The notes beneath the pieces were generated by a model that saw only the letters and a list, made by a program, of their open reading frames with translations, was not told the DNA's origin and searched no databases. A stretch of 64,000 nucleotides of DNA, taken from positions 10,713,087 to 10,777,086 of the forward strand of contig CM055819.1 of assembly GCA_029582265.1 (NCBI GenBank), given 5' to 3'. Within the stretch, counting starts at the first letter, position 1. Every line of letters starts with the position of its first letter. Below are positions 51,513 through 64,000 of this stretch, one piece after another. A program made the translations under genes and the position numbers. This DNA comes from Zoroaster sp. YZ-2022. Lineage: Eukaryota; Echinodermata; Asteroidea; Forcipulatida; Zoroasteridae.

Positions 51513-53834
51513 TAGGGCTGTGCCGGGTATCCGGGTACCCGACCGAAACTGCCATTACCCGGTTCCGTTTTTCAGTTCCGAGTACCCGTAAACGACTTTT
51601 TAAAATTGGGACTTACCATTTCAGCGGTGTGAACAGACATTTTTACTATTGAACAATGTACTGTTTACACTTTTAGGAGCAATTTTATTCAAGATAACGC
51701 CTTTGTAGTATTTTATGGACATTTTCCATACACTTTTGTCCAACCGATACATTGTATCCAATTATTAAGACTCAAATAACCTGGCTTCAGCATGCTACAA
51801 ACAAGTATCAAACTAGCTGCTCAGGATGGAATGTTTGCCTATTGTTCACAGTAATTGGATTAGTGGGACAATAACTGCTGGTTTATGTCTGCACTGGAGT
51901 GTGCAACATGATGTGTTAATAGAGGGGATTTTATTATCGGGGACGTCCACATTAATTGTTGTAATAAAAAAGTAGTGTTGAAATTGGTTTTGTTGTGTAA
52001 TTATTTTGATGTGCCACTGACAATCCCTCAGCATATCACCAACATTTACATTTATTTACCCGCCGATACCGAGCTCTCTTGTGTATTACATTTGCCGACA
52101 AGGTGACAGTTTGTTTCAAAAGAAAGACATAAAAAAGGTGTTAAGTCGGTCATTGTCTTTGAAACCAACAGTAGGATCCATAATCAGTCGGATTTGAAAG
52201 GTATTATTGGTTGCGGGTTTGATCCTTTCAATTGGGCAGCATATTTTTACAATCACCTAATCTCCTATCAGTTGAAAAGACGTTTATGAGGGACGAAATG
52301 CGGTTGCTTATGATGAGCTGCGAATTATGGATCGTCAAACATTGATGGAGGGAACAAATTGGCTGAATACTAATTAAAAAGTAGACAAAACTTACACCGA
52401 TACGTTTTGTTCAGTTATTTTTTGATGAGTGCGCATCCTAAATTTTAGACTCATTTCTTGACTGACCGATCAACACGATGCCACGTTCAACAGGGAATAG
52501 TCAAGTTTGGTCCCATTTTGAGAAAAAGGGGCCCGAATTGGTAAAAATTCATTCTTTCAAGAAACAATGTTTATTGACAGGTTTATTGAAGATATTAATA
52601 TTCAAGTTCTGATTTTAGATTCGTAAATTGTTTGCAGTTTGTTAGTTTAATAATATCAAATATTATTTTAGGACGCAAAATCATGTCCTTATCCAAAGCC
52701 AACATGGCGTACGGGATATCCTTATTTAGAAGGCAGGGGCGCGGCAAGGCGCAAGCACATGAATGTTTTCTCACAACGGATTAGTTCCGCCCACATCGCC
52801 TTTGACCAATGGCATTATTCAACACGTGTTTTGTGACATGAACATTAAGTGTCGTGGCCGAGCGGTCTAGCTTATCGGACTCAAGTTCTGGTGTTAGCAG
52901 CAGAATGTGGGTTCGAATCCCGGCCGTGACACTTGTGTCCTTGAGCAAGACACTTAACCATAGTTGCTTCTCTCCACCCAGGGGTTAAATGGGTACCTGT
53001 GAGGGCAGAGTTGGTTGATTAGCCCTATATGCGCTGTAATGGCAGCAATTGAGCTGTATACTCCCCAGGGAGCTGAGATGGTTTCAGGAATGATTTATGA
53101 GCCTTATGAGCAGGGGTAATAATATAATGCGCCTTGAGCACCACTCAGTTGGTGGATACGTGCGCTATATAAGTCCACACATTATTATTATTATTATTAA
53201 AGTCAACTTGCTATACGCATGCGCTCTGATCCAAAGCCAACATGGCGTACGGGATATCCTTATTTAGAAGGCAAGGCGCAAGCGCATGAATCGTTTTCCC
53301 ACAACGGGTTAGTTCCGCCAACATCGCCTTTGACCAATGACATTATTCAACACGTGTTTTGTGACACATAAACATTAAAGTCAACTTGCTATGTTTTATA
53401 TGCGCTCTGATCACGCACGACCAGTGTGATTATTGTCTTCTGATGAGGTAGTCACTCCCTGACACAGTCACGACCAGTCACACGACCAGTGTGATTATTG
53501 TCTTCTGATGATGGTAGTCACTCCCTGACACAGTCACGTGCGAGGCCGCTGTAGCTGCGTGATGCACCGGCCATGCGTGTGATCAATTTTTACGGTTTTA
53601 TTTCAGAAATAACTTTCCGTAAATTAATACAATATTTTGTCACCAAGATGTTATACTTTAATAAAGATGGAATTAAATATGGTATCCTCTGTATTATAAA
53701 GGTCAATTTTGTTAACGTTTACATGTATTTGTACACCAAAGGAGGCATGTTTTCAACAAGAATGAAAACGGGTATCCGAACTTTCCTGATTTCGGGTATC
53801 CGGTTCCAAAAATATCCGAAAACGCACAGCCCTA
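51513..53834. mobile_element. hAT-like non-autonomous element, copy 2
   Basis: Same ends as copy 1 (TAGGGCTGTGCC and GCACAGCCCTA), flanked by a perfect 8-bp duplication CTTCAAAG at 51505-51512 and 53835-53842. Highly similar to 11285-13771 along its length. It lacks the 380-bp insertion but has a SINE at 52850. A local 60-bp duplication lies near 53410-53520. Confidence 0.94.
52850..53199 (+). mobile_element. tRNA-Leu-derived SINE, copy 3, nested in hAT copy 2
   Basis: Full-length: box A at about 52855, CGGACTCAAGTTCTGG, box B GGTTCGAATCCC, body, LINE-like tail and ATT repeat. The empty site is visible in hAT copy 1 (ACATTAAAGTCAAC), so the insertion postdates the element's spread. Confidence 0.95.
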
Positions 53835-53842
53835 CTTCAAAG

Positions 53843-54499
53843 TGAACGAAATCACTTGTATCACATAGCAACATTTTAATAAAACAAATTTATCAAATTT
53901 AAGAAAAATTTAAAATTTGCTAAACTTGTAACATGCACACAAATATTTCTGTCAATATTGTTTTGAACCACATCGTTCCCTGCTACCATTTTATGAACCA
54001 GTTGGTAGCTGTCTAAATAATAAAATAATTAACACTATAAATAAACATTATGGCATTAATTTTTGTAGATTTAAAAAGAGGTCACATGAGGGCGCTGTTT
54101 TGACCTTTTAGTGAGTCGTCATTTATACATGAAGCTGAAAAGATATTTGAAAAATATTTGAAGCAAGTGTATACCGTGCATGGCACTACATGTAGGTGAT
54201 CTGAAAGCAGAATAGCTCTTTGAACTTGGTTTATTTATCAGAGGATTTCTTAAAAGAATAATGAAAATGCCTATGCAAATGAATATTTAATTTGTCTGCA
54301 GATTATGCAGTTTAAAATTGTGCTTCTTGAAAAGTATTAGTTTGATAACTATAAGTTACTTATGTCGTGCTGGTTATTTCTATTTTACAATCATATTATA
54401 ATACATGTACATGATGTAGGCAGTTTTAATGCTACAGTATCTTCAAATTTGTTGACTTTTAACACTGATAAAATAGATATGTTTTTAACTGTTTAAGAT
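53843..54499. other. Intergenic sequence, nothing recognised
   Basis: AT-rich; no exon, terminal repeat or tandem array noticed. Confidence 0.5.
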
Positions 54500-54720
54500 T
54501 TAAAGACATAATATCACTGTCAGGGCAGCCTTTCAACAGGGCATGGAATCGGTGTTCTATTTTAAGATGAACACAGTGACTGAAATATACTGGCTCATTT
54601 ATGAAGCAGCAACGGTAATATGACCTTATCATGTGGGGTATTATTTTCAGTTACTGAGTTAATATAAAACTAGCAATCTGATTCCATGCCCTGTTGATCA
54701 TGACAATATTGTCTCTTTAA
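54500..54720. mobile_element. 221-bp palindromic MITE, copy b
   Basis: TTAAAG to CTTTAA, same length as copy a, reverse orientation in the centre (AGCAACGGTAATATGACC). Confidence 0.82.
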
Positions 54721-56338
54721 CTCTAAAACATCTATTGTGATGAAAACCTGCTGATTCTATTGCAAATTCAGATTAACTTAAACATGACAGTAGGGATTTA
54801 AATTGGATCTTTTCTGAGAGAACATGTGAAATACTACAATAATTCAGTTTGCTTAACATGGTTACTTAGAGAATAAAGATGTTAAGGTTTAATGGTTAAT
54901 TCATCATTTGGTGAATCAAAGGTGGAGAATTTTGAAGAAGAAAAAAAGGTGATTATTTAAACTTAAAGGGAGCAATTTATCCAATGTTAACAAACCAATA
55001 CATGATGAGATACTTGTATAGGATATGATCCAATGATAACTAATTCAATCAATGATAGGAAAAAAGTAAAGTAGATATTTTTTAATCAGTAAGATACCCC
55101 TCACCCCAGTACGTTTATCAGTAAGGCACCAGCTGTTATAAAAGCCAATGCATGATACATGGCACAGAATTAGACCAATTGTCTCATGTGATACTGAGTT
55201 TCCTGTGTCCCCTCAATGTGAATTGGACCATTTGGCTGTTTTTTGTGTCCCCAAAACTTGAAATGGACCAATTGTCTCAAGTCACATGACTGAGTTGCTG
55301 TTTCTTGTGTCCCCATGATGTAAATTTGACAGTTTCTATTGCTCTTTTTAAAAAGAAATTACTTGATATTGAAGTTATGAGAATGAAATTGAGATGGGTA
55401 TTTATTAATGATACTTGGTCTTTACTACAGAACAAAAGACTTGTGGATATGGGTGATAATGACCCTTGCCCTTAGCATAACACATAGCCACTCCTCCATA
55501 AGTCTTGATATTGCAGTAAGGAAAGTGTGACAAAGTTTGATTTACTTAAATGTCCATAGATTGAATATTGTGATTTGTCTTCCATCCAGTACTGTTATAA
55601 ATAATGACATTTCCATATAGATTTCATTACATACAAATAGGGTATTCAGCTCTGATTTATTGTCAATAAAGACATACATAAGATAAAGAAATTCCTGCTT
55701 ATTATTTGGAATGTTAATCTGCCGTCCGTCTAATTTGACGCTTTGCATGGTGGAGTACTGATACCGTTTGCGGTAACACAACAGTAATAGTACTATTTCT
55801 GTGTGATTTTGTTATGGACTTGAGGAATCATGATTTGTGGAATAAAATAAATACCATTACCATTGTAAAACCAATATGGCAGTCTCTTGTTATTCTTGCT
55901 TAAGGTCTACATGGACTCCTATGCATACATCATGACTTGGAGTCATTACAATTTATATTTGATGGTTACCAATTCCACCTTTAAAATATAACACAACAGC
56001 AATAGTTTCTGAGTACAACTTAACTGCAAAATAATGTTCTTTCACCTGATTTTATTTTAATACAAATTTTGTTAAAGTCATCAGTGATTTACATATATAT
56101 AATTATTCATAATATTTACATCTATGTACAATTATAATTCTTCAGTACATCTGCAATTAAGATATACATTAATTAACTAAAATTATAAGCTTTTATGTGA
56201 AACAAAACTTTTGTCTATTTTCTCTAAAATCTTCATTAGTCATTTTTATTTTGCTCTGAAAGGAATACCTAGTGCAGTGATAAACAAAGCTGTTAATGTA
56301 ACACTGAATTGTCAATTTGTTTCTTCTGAGTAGGCTAA
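54721..56338. other. Intergenic sequence, nothing recognised
   Basis: AT-rich with no clear coding or repeat structure. Confidence 0.45.
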
Positions 56339-56527
56339 TTAATGGGACAACTTTGTCAGGATCAACAGGACATTGAATCAGAGTGCTAGTTTTAGATTAA
56401 CTTGGTGACTGAAAATAATACCCCACATTTTAAGGTCATATTACCGTTGCTGCTGCATAAATGATCCAGTAATTTTCAGTCAATGTAGGACACTGATTCC
56501 ATGCCCGTGACGTTATTGTCCCTTTAA
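56339..56527. mobile_element. Palindromic MITE, copy c (shortened)
   Basis: TTAATGGGACAAC to GTCCCTTTAA with the family centre; about 30 bp shorter than copies a and b near the right arm. Confidence 0.75.
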
Positions 56528-57150
56528 TACAGTGTAAACTAGTTCACAACAAATGTAAATATTTATAAATACATAAAAGGACAGCATAAAAAATGCTATG
56601 AAATGTTCTAAGTTTGCACTATCTGACACTCTAGTCTCTTGCTGGAATTTTGCATGACTTACATGTGTAATTAAAATTAATAAAATAACATATCCCTCAA
56701 AGATGTTCACTTCACATATAAATCCCACTTCCACAAACTGGGGGGGGGGGGGGGGGGTTAATACTCCCAACAGATTTTGACAGGTTTTCAACAGTATGCC
56801 CTAGGCCTTGTAGAATTCCAATGTCAGCTTGTTAATCACTGGCCAATAAGCGCATGTTGGTAACCTAGCATGCATGACGAGTTGATGACAGTTATTCACT
56901 TGCACCATGGATACTTTTTAGACCATTGTTGATGCATTCATTGTCAATCAGTAGTCATCAGCACAGAATATATATGTATCAAGACAACACTGCTGAAGTT
57001 ACTGAAAACTATCCACACTTCCTCAATTACATTTAAAAATAAAAATAAAAATTCCTTGTAACAAGTCACTGAATAACCAACTTTAAAATAAAAAATCGTA
57101 TTAACAAAATCCATTTATAACAATTGTATTATGACTTTATGAAATCATGA

Positions 57151-57361
57151 TTATACAGAGACAATATCACGATCAAACAAGGCATGGAATGCTAGCTGTA
57201 GATTAACTCACAGATAATACCCCACAGAATAAGGTCATATTACCGTTGCTGTTGCATAAATGAGCCAGTAATTTTCAGTAACTGTGTTCATCTTAAACTA
57301 GGACACCGATTCCATGCCCTGTTGTAAGTCTGCTCTGATCGTGACGATAGTGTCCCTTTAA
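57151..57361. mobile_element. Palindromic MITE, copy d
   Basis: Right end TGTCCCTTTAA and centre AAGGTCATATTACCGTTGCT are clear; the left end is diverged. Confidence 0.75.
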
Positions 57362-57762
57362 TGATTCATCTGTTAGTATCTGTTGCTTGATACATGTATG
57401 TTCATTCTTTGTCTCATGTAATAACCCAATCATAATATCAAATCCAAACAGTCTGCATTTATCTATTCATATCAAGCAGCTTGTTACATACAACAATTCA
57501 AATAACACAAATCAAATAAATACATCTATATAAACATGTAGATTGCAAGAATTAAACATAAACTAACTGTATTATTAAAGTTATACAATAAATGAGTGGA
57601 TTCATGTCATGATGCAGCGCTCTACCCACCCACCCACAGAGCTGTCCAGCACCAATGGTTGCACAAAATGTTTGTGTCTCTACTAGTATATCATCCCAGA
57701 TAAATAATTGCTAGATATGTTTTAAAGCAAATGAGAGTTAAAATATATTTAAAACTTATAGC

Positions 57763-57915
57763 TTTGCATGATGAAGAGGATAAGTAAGACTAATTGCGGT
57801 CACACCATGTGAAATTCTCAATTGAGTAGTAATTACTTCTGAAAAGAACTGGAGGTTACAACTCGACGTTTCGATCAGTGTGCTCTGATCAGTATGCTCT
57901 GATCGTCCTCAAGAG
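57763..57915 (-). repeat. Dispersed hairpin repeat, antisense copy
   Basis: Complement of the 25031-25170 family. On the minus strand it has GAGGAC, GATCAG, a repeated CTGATCAGAGCA segment, CTGATC and GAAACGTCGAG; the hairpin side is duplicated. Confidence 0.75.
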
Positions 57916-58187
57916 AATGAGAATAAAATATATTTGTTAAATGTAGAACACCATTTAGTAAGAAATTGAGTACTATTCTAGGTTTGACATTTACACAGAA
58001 ACATGACCATTTATCATGTTTATAATAAGTTTGATTCCAATAATGTTGTTTTGTTTGTGTTTGGTTTAGGTGTGTTCACATTTGAAAACTGAGACAATAA
58101 TGATGTGTACATGTAATTGGCAGTAAGCACACAATCCCTCAAAATGAATTGTGTTTACAAAATGAATTGTTTACAACTAGGTAAAAC

Positions 58188-58378
58188 TTGTAGCTTTGCA
58201 TGGTGAGGATGATGATAAGTAAGACTAATTGCGGTCACACCATGTGGAATCTCAATTGAGTAGTAATTAGTTCTGAAAAGAACTGGAGGTACAACTCAGA
58301 GTTGTACCTCCAGTTCTTTTCAGAACTAATTACTAAATTGAGATTCCACATGGTGTCACCGCAATTAGTCTTACTTGT
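58188..58378. repeat. Head-to-head palindrome of the dispersed repeat
   Basis: Two arms of about 95 bp (AGTAAGACTAATTGCGGT outward; GTTGTACCTCCAGTTCTTTT inward) meet near 58296. Both arms lack the GAAAC hairpin, so the join lies just past it. Confidence 0.88.
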
Positions 58379-58700
58379 TTACAACTACCGATGATAAAAA
58401 TCAGTGTGTATTGATTGATGTGATCTTGATAATGTTCACTGTGTAGTAGTCTACATGTGCGGAAACAAAAACATGTGTATTTCCAAGAAATCATGTTACT
58501 CACCAGGAATAATCTACACTCACCATTTACATGTAAATACGTGAGTATTTATCATTCTCAATACAAGCAACTGTTTTGTTTACAGAAGGAACCAAGTTCA
58601 AGTTGTTTTTGTTTGTTCATAATTTGTGCTCCATGTATAAACAAGAAAACAGTGAAATACATTCTGATTGTTAGTATTTATTCCAAGTAAAGGGACTTTA

Positions 58701-59410
58701 AAGCCGTGTTCGCACTGGACTTTTTTTGGTAAAACTTACCGAGACGATGGGTACTTTTCCCATTTTAAGTCCAGTGCGGACAGCCTGGGACATTTTCCTC
58801 TCAGTTACTTTTCCTGAGTCCAGCGGTTACTTCTACTGGCCAACTGCTGCCCAGGAAAACTGACCAGGTAACTTTTCCCGAGGTGATAAGTCCAGTGCAG
58901 ACAGTGCGAGTCGGTAAATGCGGCTCAGGAAAGCGTACATCCGGCCCGAGTGCAAGGTCGTGCTACACAGGGACACCACGCGGTGGGGGGCGGGCCGGGC
59001 GCATTTAATGCATGTGCATGTGTAGCAAGTTTTCTGAGCGTTGTTGTTGTTCCTCTTTTGGTCGCAATCATGGCAGATATTATCATTGATACAGTCGGAA
59101 GTTTGATTGGTGCTACCAGTGCATCATTTCCAGATGATAATGAAGGACGTCAACGTCGTGTCTTACGACGAAAGAAAGCACGACAATGGATGTGTCGGCT
59201 ATACGTCAACGTAGGGTCAACGTAGAAAGGTCACGCAAAGCGCCTTCATGAGTCATTATACTGACAGCTCAGTTACTTCTACCACGGTCTCGGTAAAATT
59301 TTCCCGTGTCGAAAGTGCAAGTGTGGACAGAGGTCACATTTGACCATTTTTCATTTTACCATCGTCTCGGTAAAACCTTCCCAAAAAAAAGTCCAGTGCG
59401 AACACGGCTT
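58701..59410. mobile_element. Harbinger-like non-autonomous DNA element
   Basis: Inverted ends AAGCCGTGTTCGCACTGGAC and its complement, with TA (or TTA-like) flanks. An internal frame from 59070 reads MADIIIDTVGSLIG, then RQRRVLRRKKARQWM, resembling the basic N-terminus of a Harbinger transposase; it ends at 59225. Superfamily tentative. Confidence 0.7.
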
Positions 59411-59618
59411 TAGAAATATTGTTTTCTGTGTATATATATTGCTCTTATGAGAAGACATTAAGAAACCAAATTCTAAAACTTGTGGAACCACACATTTTTT
59501 TCTTCAGATTATTTTGTTGTTTGGAACACACAATAATGATGTCATGCATGGAAGTTTATTTTACATGAACTCTTCTTGACTTAAATACCGTAAGCAAAGT
59601 CATTTGACCAAAAAGCAA

Positions 59619-59624
59619 TTTATT
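59619..59624 (-). promoter_or_regulatory. Candidate LC3 polyadenylation signal
   Basis: AATAAA on the minus strand, about 257 bases past the LC3 stop. The nearest canonical hexamer noticed; others follow near 59557. Confidence 0.35.
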
Positions 59625-59880
59625 ACTCCATGTCGCTCATCATTTCATGATTTAAAACAAAGCCAACATGATAACTATTTCTTGATTAAATAAAATAACT
59701 GAGTAAAAGAAATATCAGCAAAATTTTGCACAAAAAAAACCACCCACCAACCAATCATAGCCACATGGGTTTTTGGGTGACGCAGAGACCAGAAAAGAGA
59801 GAAATTGTTTCGTTTTGTCTAAGCAAGATTAGTAGTGTGGCCAAGAGATGTTATTAATTGACTGTTACCTTGGTTACATG

Positions 59881-60048
<168 letters not shown>

Positions 60049-61110
60049 TCAAATTACAATCAATCATATTACTGTGAGGATATGTATTTGTTATCACATT
60101 GTTCGATTATTTCATTCACACACATACACCAGATAGTTCATTTAACCCTTATCTCTTGGAATCTCTCGGTCTCTTGCAATCTTGCCAGTAGCATCAGAAG
60201 ACATTCTTCTCGATAAGAGACTATTTTTACCTATTTTCTTGCTTAAATATTGATCTACAAATACAATTACAACAATTATCAGCGGTCATATAGGTGGGTC
60301 ATTGTGAGCATTTGGTTTGCAGAAATTGTAAGAAAAAAAAGAGTTTATCCATGACATTTTGCATTCTATTTTTAGATCAACCATTTTGTACCTATTGTGT
60401 AAAGCATATATATATACCATCGTGTTGTATGCATTGTATGTGTGTACAGTATGCAGGCATTGTATTACATGTAGTCTCGTGTGTGTATGTATGGTTATGC
60501 GCGTTGAATGCATGGCGCACTACGGTACTGTTGGTCGTGGCTTTTATCAAAGAACCAAAAATGGGATGCTCATAGTGTTTAATCCTCAGTAACTTTTCTA
60601 CTGATAGGCTATAAAATATAAATTGCTCATAGAGGAATATGTATCATATCCCTAGGTCACTCAGTCATTGCCACTTTGAAATGGGGCTACATGCAATAGT
60701 TAAGCTGACCCGGAAATAACCAGATGCTGGGTGAGTCCAAGTGAAATAATTTTCCTTTGGTACACTCGTATGATTGACTGCGCATGTATTTCTCAATAGT
60801 TTCTATATCTGATTAGTAAACATTAATGTCAGCATACTGTATGTGTATCTTATTGCAGGGGTTTATTTAGATTAGTGGATTCTATTGTAACTGAATAAAA
60901 GAGACACAGCTGGTTCCACTCCACTTATAATTTTGTGTTGGTGTGACAGTTCTTCCAGTCCTCCTTATCCATGGGATCACTCCCTACCCCGTTGAGAGCT
61001 AAGGCCTCAATAAGGTTCTCCACCTCCGTGGACATACTACATTACTATTACTAGTATTATTATTATACATTTCTGGTAATGAAACCAAGGATTCCTCAAA
61101 AGCACACTTA

Positions 61111-61973
61111 AGCACCGTAGCTCAGGGGAAGTATTCATGAAACTTAACTTATCAGGGTTCTTAAGACTGCACTTAAATCTAAAGCACCCTGCTAACTTAA
61201 GTTGGGTGCTTAACTACATAAGTACCCCCACTTTTCTTAGTACCCCACTTATCTTAGTACCCCACTCAAGATACAAAACACACATACATCAATAATGGAC
61301 GATACACACATGTCATCCATATGCATTAGTTACTCCTTATATACTTCGAAAAAATAGCACGTGCCACGCCCATGCCGCCTCTGTGCGTATACACATGCGT
61401 ATACATGAAAGTCGTGAGCTTCAGAAACAACAGCTGCTATAACTTCAATGCACAATGTATAGCTTAAAAGTATCATGGTCATTGGTGAACAACAGCATAA
61501 ACATGGTAAGCGGGTAAGAAAGTTTGCTGAAAAGCAAATAATTTAACATTTCATATTAAACAAGTAGTCCAAGTATACATTTCACAAGTAGGATATTTCC
61601 TTTATTGCAGCTGTTACTATAATACTTTTAATTCTAATTGTCTGGCAAAGTAAACATTACAATGCAGCTAATAATGTAATTTCAGGAGGGTTGGCCCTCT
61701 TCGCTTCGTTCCTTGGTGAAACAAAACTTTGTCTATTGTGTATTGTTAAATTATGGTCATATACTTACATACACCATTGTCAAACTATAGTTCGTTCCTC
61801 CCCCTAAAACCATGACACCTAAGCGCCCCGTTTAAGACTGGTCTGACCACACTTACATTTAAGAAGAGAAAAGCACTTAGTCAGATAGCGTCGTCTAAGT
61901 TAGGTATTCAAGTGGGGTGCTTACAATTTTGTGACTTAAGTAGTTTTGTGAATACCGCCCCAGATACCTAAGG
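61111..61973. mobile_element. Possible DNA element with imperfect inverted ends
   Basis: Left CAGGGGAAGTATTCATGAAA and right TTTTGTGAATACCGCCCCAG pair with several mismatches. The interior is rich in CTTAAG-type words. No transposase. Confidence 0.5.
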
Positions 61974-62283
61974 AAACCTGTAAACAAGGGCGCTTGTTAT
62001 GTGAACCAGAAACACCATGGTAAACCCCTACTTTAATGATCTAGTGCACGGGACCTACGGCTTAACGTCCCATCTGAAGGACGAAGCAATTATGAGAAAA
62101 AGTCATTTAAAACACAGTGCAGCAGTATTCCAATCAATTCAGCAATTTTGGCTGCAAATGAACATTGTTTCATTGCAAAAAAAACAAAGAAAATTAGAAA
62201 TGCCAACGCGCAGGTCTGAGAGGCGCAGGTCTGAGAGACGCACATGGAGACTAGAAACCAGAGACTTTTTTGGGGGTCTAATT

Positions 62284-63458
62284 ATATGTGACTCGCTCTA
62301 TCGTAATGAGGAATGTCCCCCAAATATGAAAAATGGAGATACATGTATGCATACATCATAACGAGCATTTAATGGGCTTTCCAATGAAGCCAAACATAAA
62401 TGTGTCCCTTTTTCCGTTCCAAAGTTATTAAACAAAGAAGTTGAGATACTGGTGGGATTGTTACAGAAACGTTTTACGAGAAAACGGGTTTTTAAAAAGT
62501 ACGGCTGCGCGAACAAAAACAAATGTTTGAACTTACGCGCTGCGTGTATTACGTATGGGGCGCACTGTACATAGTATCTGAACTTGAACGAAATAACTTA
62601 CCGTGGCAATGGTAATCTTTCGGAAAGGCTAGAATCACAAAATTTAACAGGCGTATGGACCATGTCTTTAAGAATACTCTGTGAAAGTTTAATGTCAATG
62701 CTCAAATTACTTTAGAAGTTCTGGGTCTCTGAATGTTTGATAAACAAACACCGTCAAACAACGATCATGCGTGTACATGAAGAACGTAACGTATAATACT
62801 ATACAATGCATGACCGGTCGCTACGATCCCATGCCTAGTGCATGTGCCGTGCACATGTACATGTACGCTGACATGCAAGGTACGCGAAAGCACACAGTAC
62901 AATCAGGCCGGCAGGCTGCGCTTAAACCGCCCACTTTGGCGCTTGTCTACATCCATTCGAGGTAAACATCCCAATCAGCTCGCTGGAACCCTACGACGTA
63001 GGCTTAGACTTAGCAACAAGGAGACTTTCTGTATTAAGTTTTTGGGCGCTTATCTTATTATTCAGTATTCAGACAGTGATGTCATTGCTACAGTTACAGA
63101 GGTCACATCATGACCTTTCTAACAGTACCAAACATGCATGTTAAATGATAATGGCGCGGCTCGATACGGCGCTTACAAAAGGAGTTCAAACTCGTCTTTT
63201 TGGAGCTAACGAGGACGATTTGCAACAAAAATGGACACAGACACGCTTGAGAAAAGGTCTTTATTTTCTACTTTATTTATATTTTTCTCAAAAAGTAAAA
63301 TAACACACACAAACTTTGATATTTAATGTACCTTAATACACAAAAACCTTAAAATCGATTTCAATGCGATTTGTTTACATTATGTGAACTTCAAAGCTTG
63401 TTTACGCGAAACGGTCCCTTGGGGGACATTCCTCATTACGATAGAGCGGGTCACATAT
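62284..63458. mobile_element. Non-autonomous DNA element with long inverted ends
   Basis: Left ATATGTGACTCGCTCTATCG onward and right complement share about 40 bp with one mismatch, through AATGAGGAATGTCCCCCAA. 1.2 kb inside, no transposase recognised. Confidence 0.78.
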
Positions 63459-63468
63459 ATGCATCTTA

Positions 63469-63651
<183 letters not shown>

Positions 63652-63715
63652 TTACAGGTGCTTTGTAGTTGTTTGTCATGACTAGTTCATGATATTTACA
63701 GGCAGTGTTCTAGCC

Positions 63716-64000
63716 AGGCATACAATAGCATATCGGGCCGATATGCTATAAAAAAATGCTGATACGCTATAAATCGGCCGATACGCAATCGATACGCTAT
63801 AATTTATTCCATGGTGAAAAAACACCCCAAAATTTCCTTTGTTCAGTTCGAGAACTAATTGTGAACAACAATAATTTGTTGACACTGAGGGATTTATTTC
63901 ATCTTGTCTTTATTGATACATTTTAATTGGCCGGCAACTTTGTTTCTTTTCAAGAGAATGTTTTTGATGCGCCGCATTTGCAACTATGCGGCCGCACGCA
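63716..64000. repeat. Possible element end with GATACGCTATAA words
   Basis: Begins CAGTGTTCTAGCCAGGCAT then repeats of CGATACGCTATAA. The other end would be past the window. Confidence 0.35.

Noticed and set aside
56741..56759. Poly-G run as a functional G-quadruplex
   Set aside because: A single G homopolymer in intergenic DNA, more likely slippage; no array of G-tracts.
60160..60230. Additional LC3 exon reading MSSDATGKIARDRE on the minus strand
   Set aside because: It does not match any ATG8 segment, and the flanking exons already join in phase.

Overview
The window is metazoan nuclear DNA: AT-rich, with small phase-matched GT-AG exons in long introns, tRNA-headed SINEs, LINE fragments, several DNA-transposon families and many minisatellites. 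It most resembles a marine invertebrate, possibly a non-vertebrate deuterostome, but nothing in it fixes the species.

Two host genes are recognised. The first is GBE1 (glycogen branching enzyme), on the + strand from 635 to 49824. Thirteen exons (1,808 nt, 601 residues plus stop) can be joined with every splice phase matching. About 100 N-terminal residues must lie upstream of the window. All four conserved GH13 regions are present, so the gene looks functional. The second is an LC3-type ATG8 gene on the - strand, of which the last two exons are visible (63606-63500 and 60040-59881). It converges tail-to-tail on GBE1 with about 10 kb between the stops, and its frame stops directly after the conserved glycine.

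Layout: 1-4310 GBE1 exons 1-4 with a THAP-carrying TTAA element. 4838-7505 is a 41-bp array and 7788-10014 a 43-bp array, with exon 5 between them. 10015-10575 holds two TTAA-flanked MITEs back to back inside the second array. 10735-14351 has exons 6-7 and a hAT-like element. 14352-35934 is a 21.6-kb intron with a second THAP element, a larger TTAA element, a decayed kinase-like gene, minus-strand coding remnants of unknown type, and a Tc1-like element that ends 51 bp before exon 8. 35935-40037 has exons 8-10 with tRNA-Leu SINEs. 40066-45231 is a 63-bp array broken by two LINE 3' ends. 46957-49090 is a 58-bp array leading straight into exon 11. 49075-49824 holds exons 11-13. 49825-59880 is intergenic with a second hAT copy and small inverted-repeat elements. 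59881-64000 is the LC3 3' end.

The most unusual feature is that several minisatellites contain splice junctions of the gene they sit in: the donor of exon 8 (about 8 copies), the acceptor of exon 11 (about 37 copies) and the acceptor of exon 13 (3 copies). Each carries exon-edge sequence and pseudo-splice sites. A fourth case, inverted, lies at the exon donor of a THAP element, and a fifth array has expanded inside the coding sequence of the kinase-like remnant. Junction-seeded tandem expansion appears to be a recurring process in this locus.
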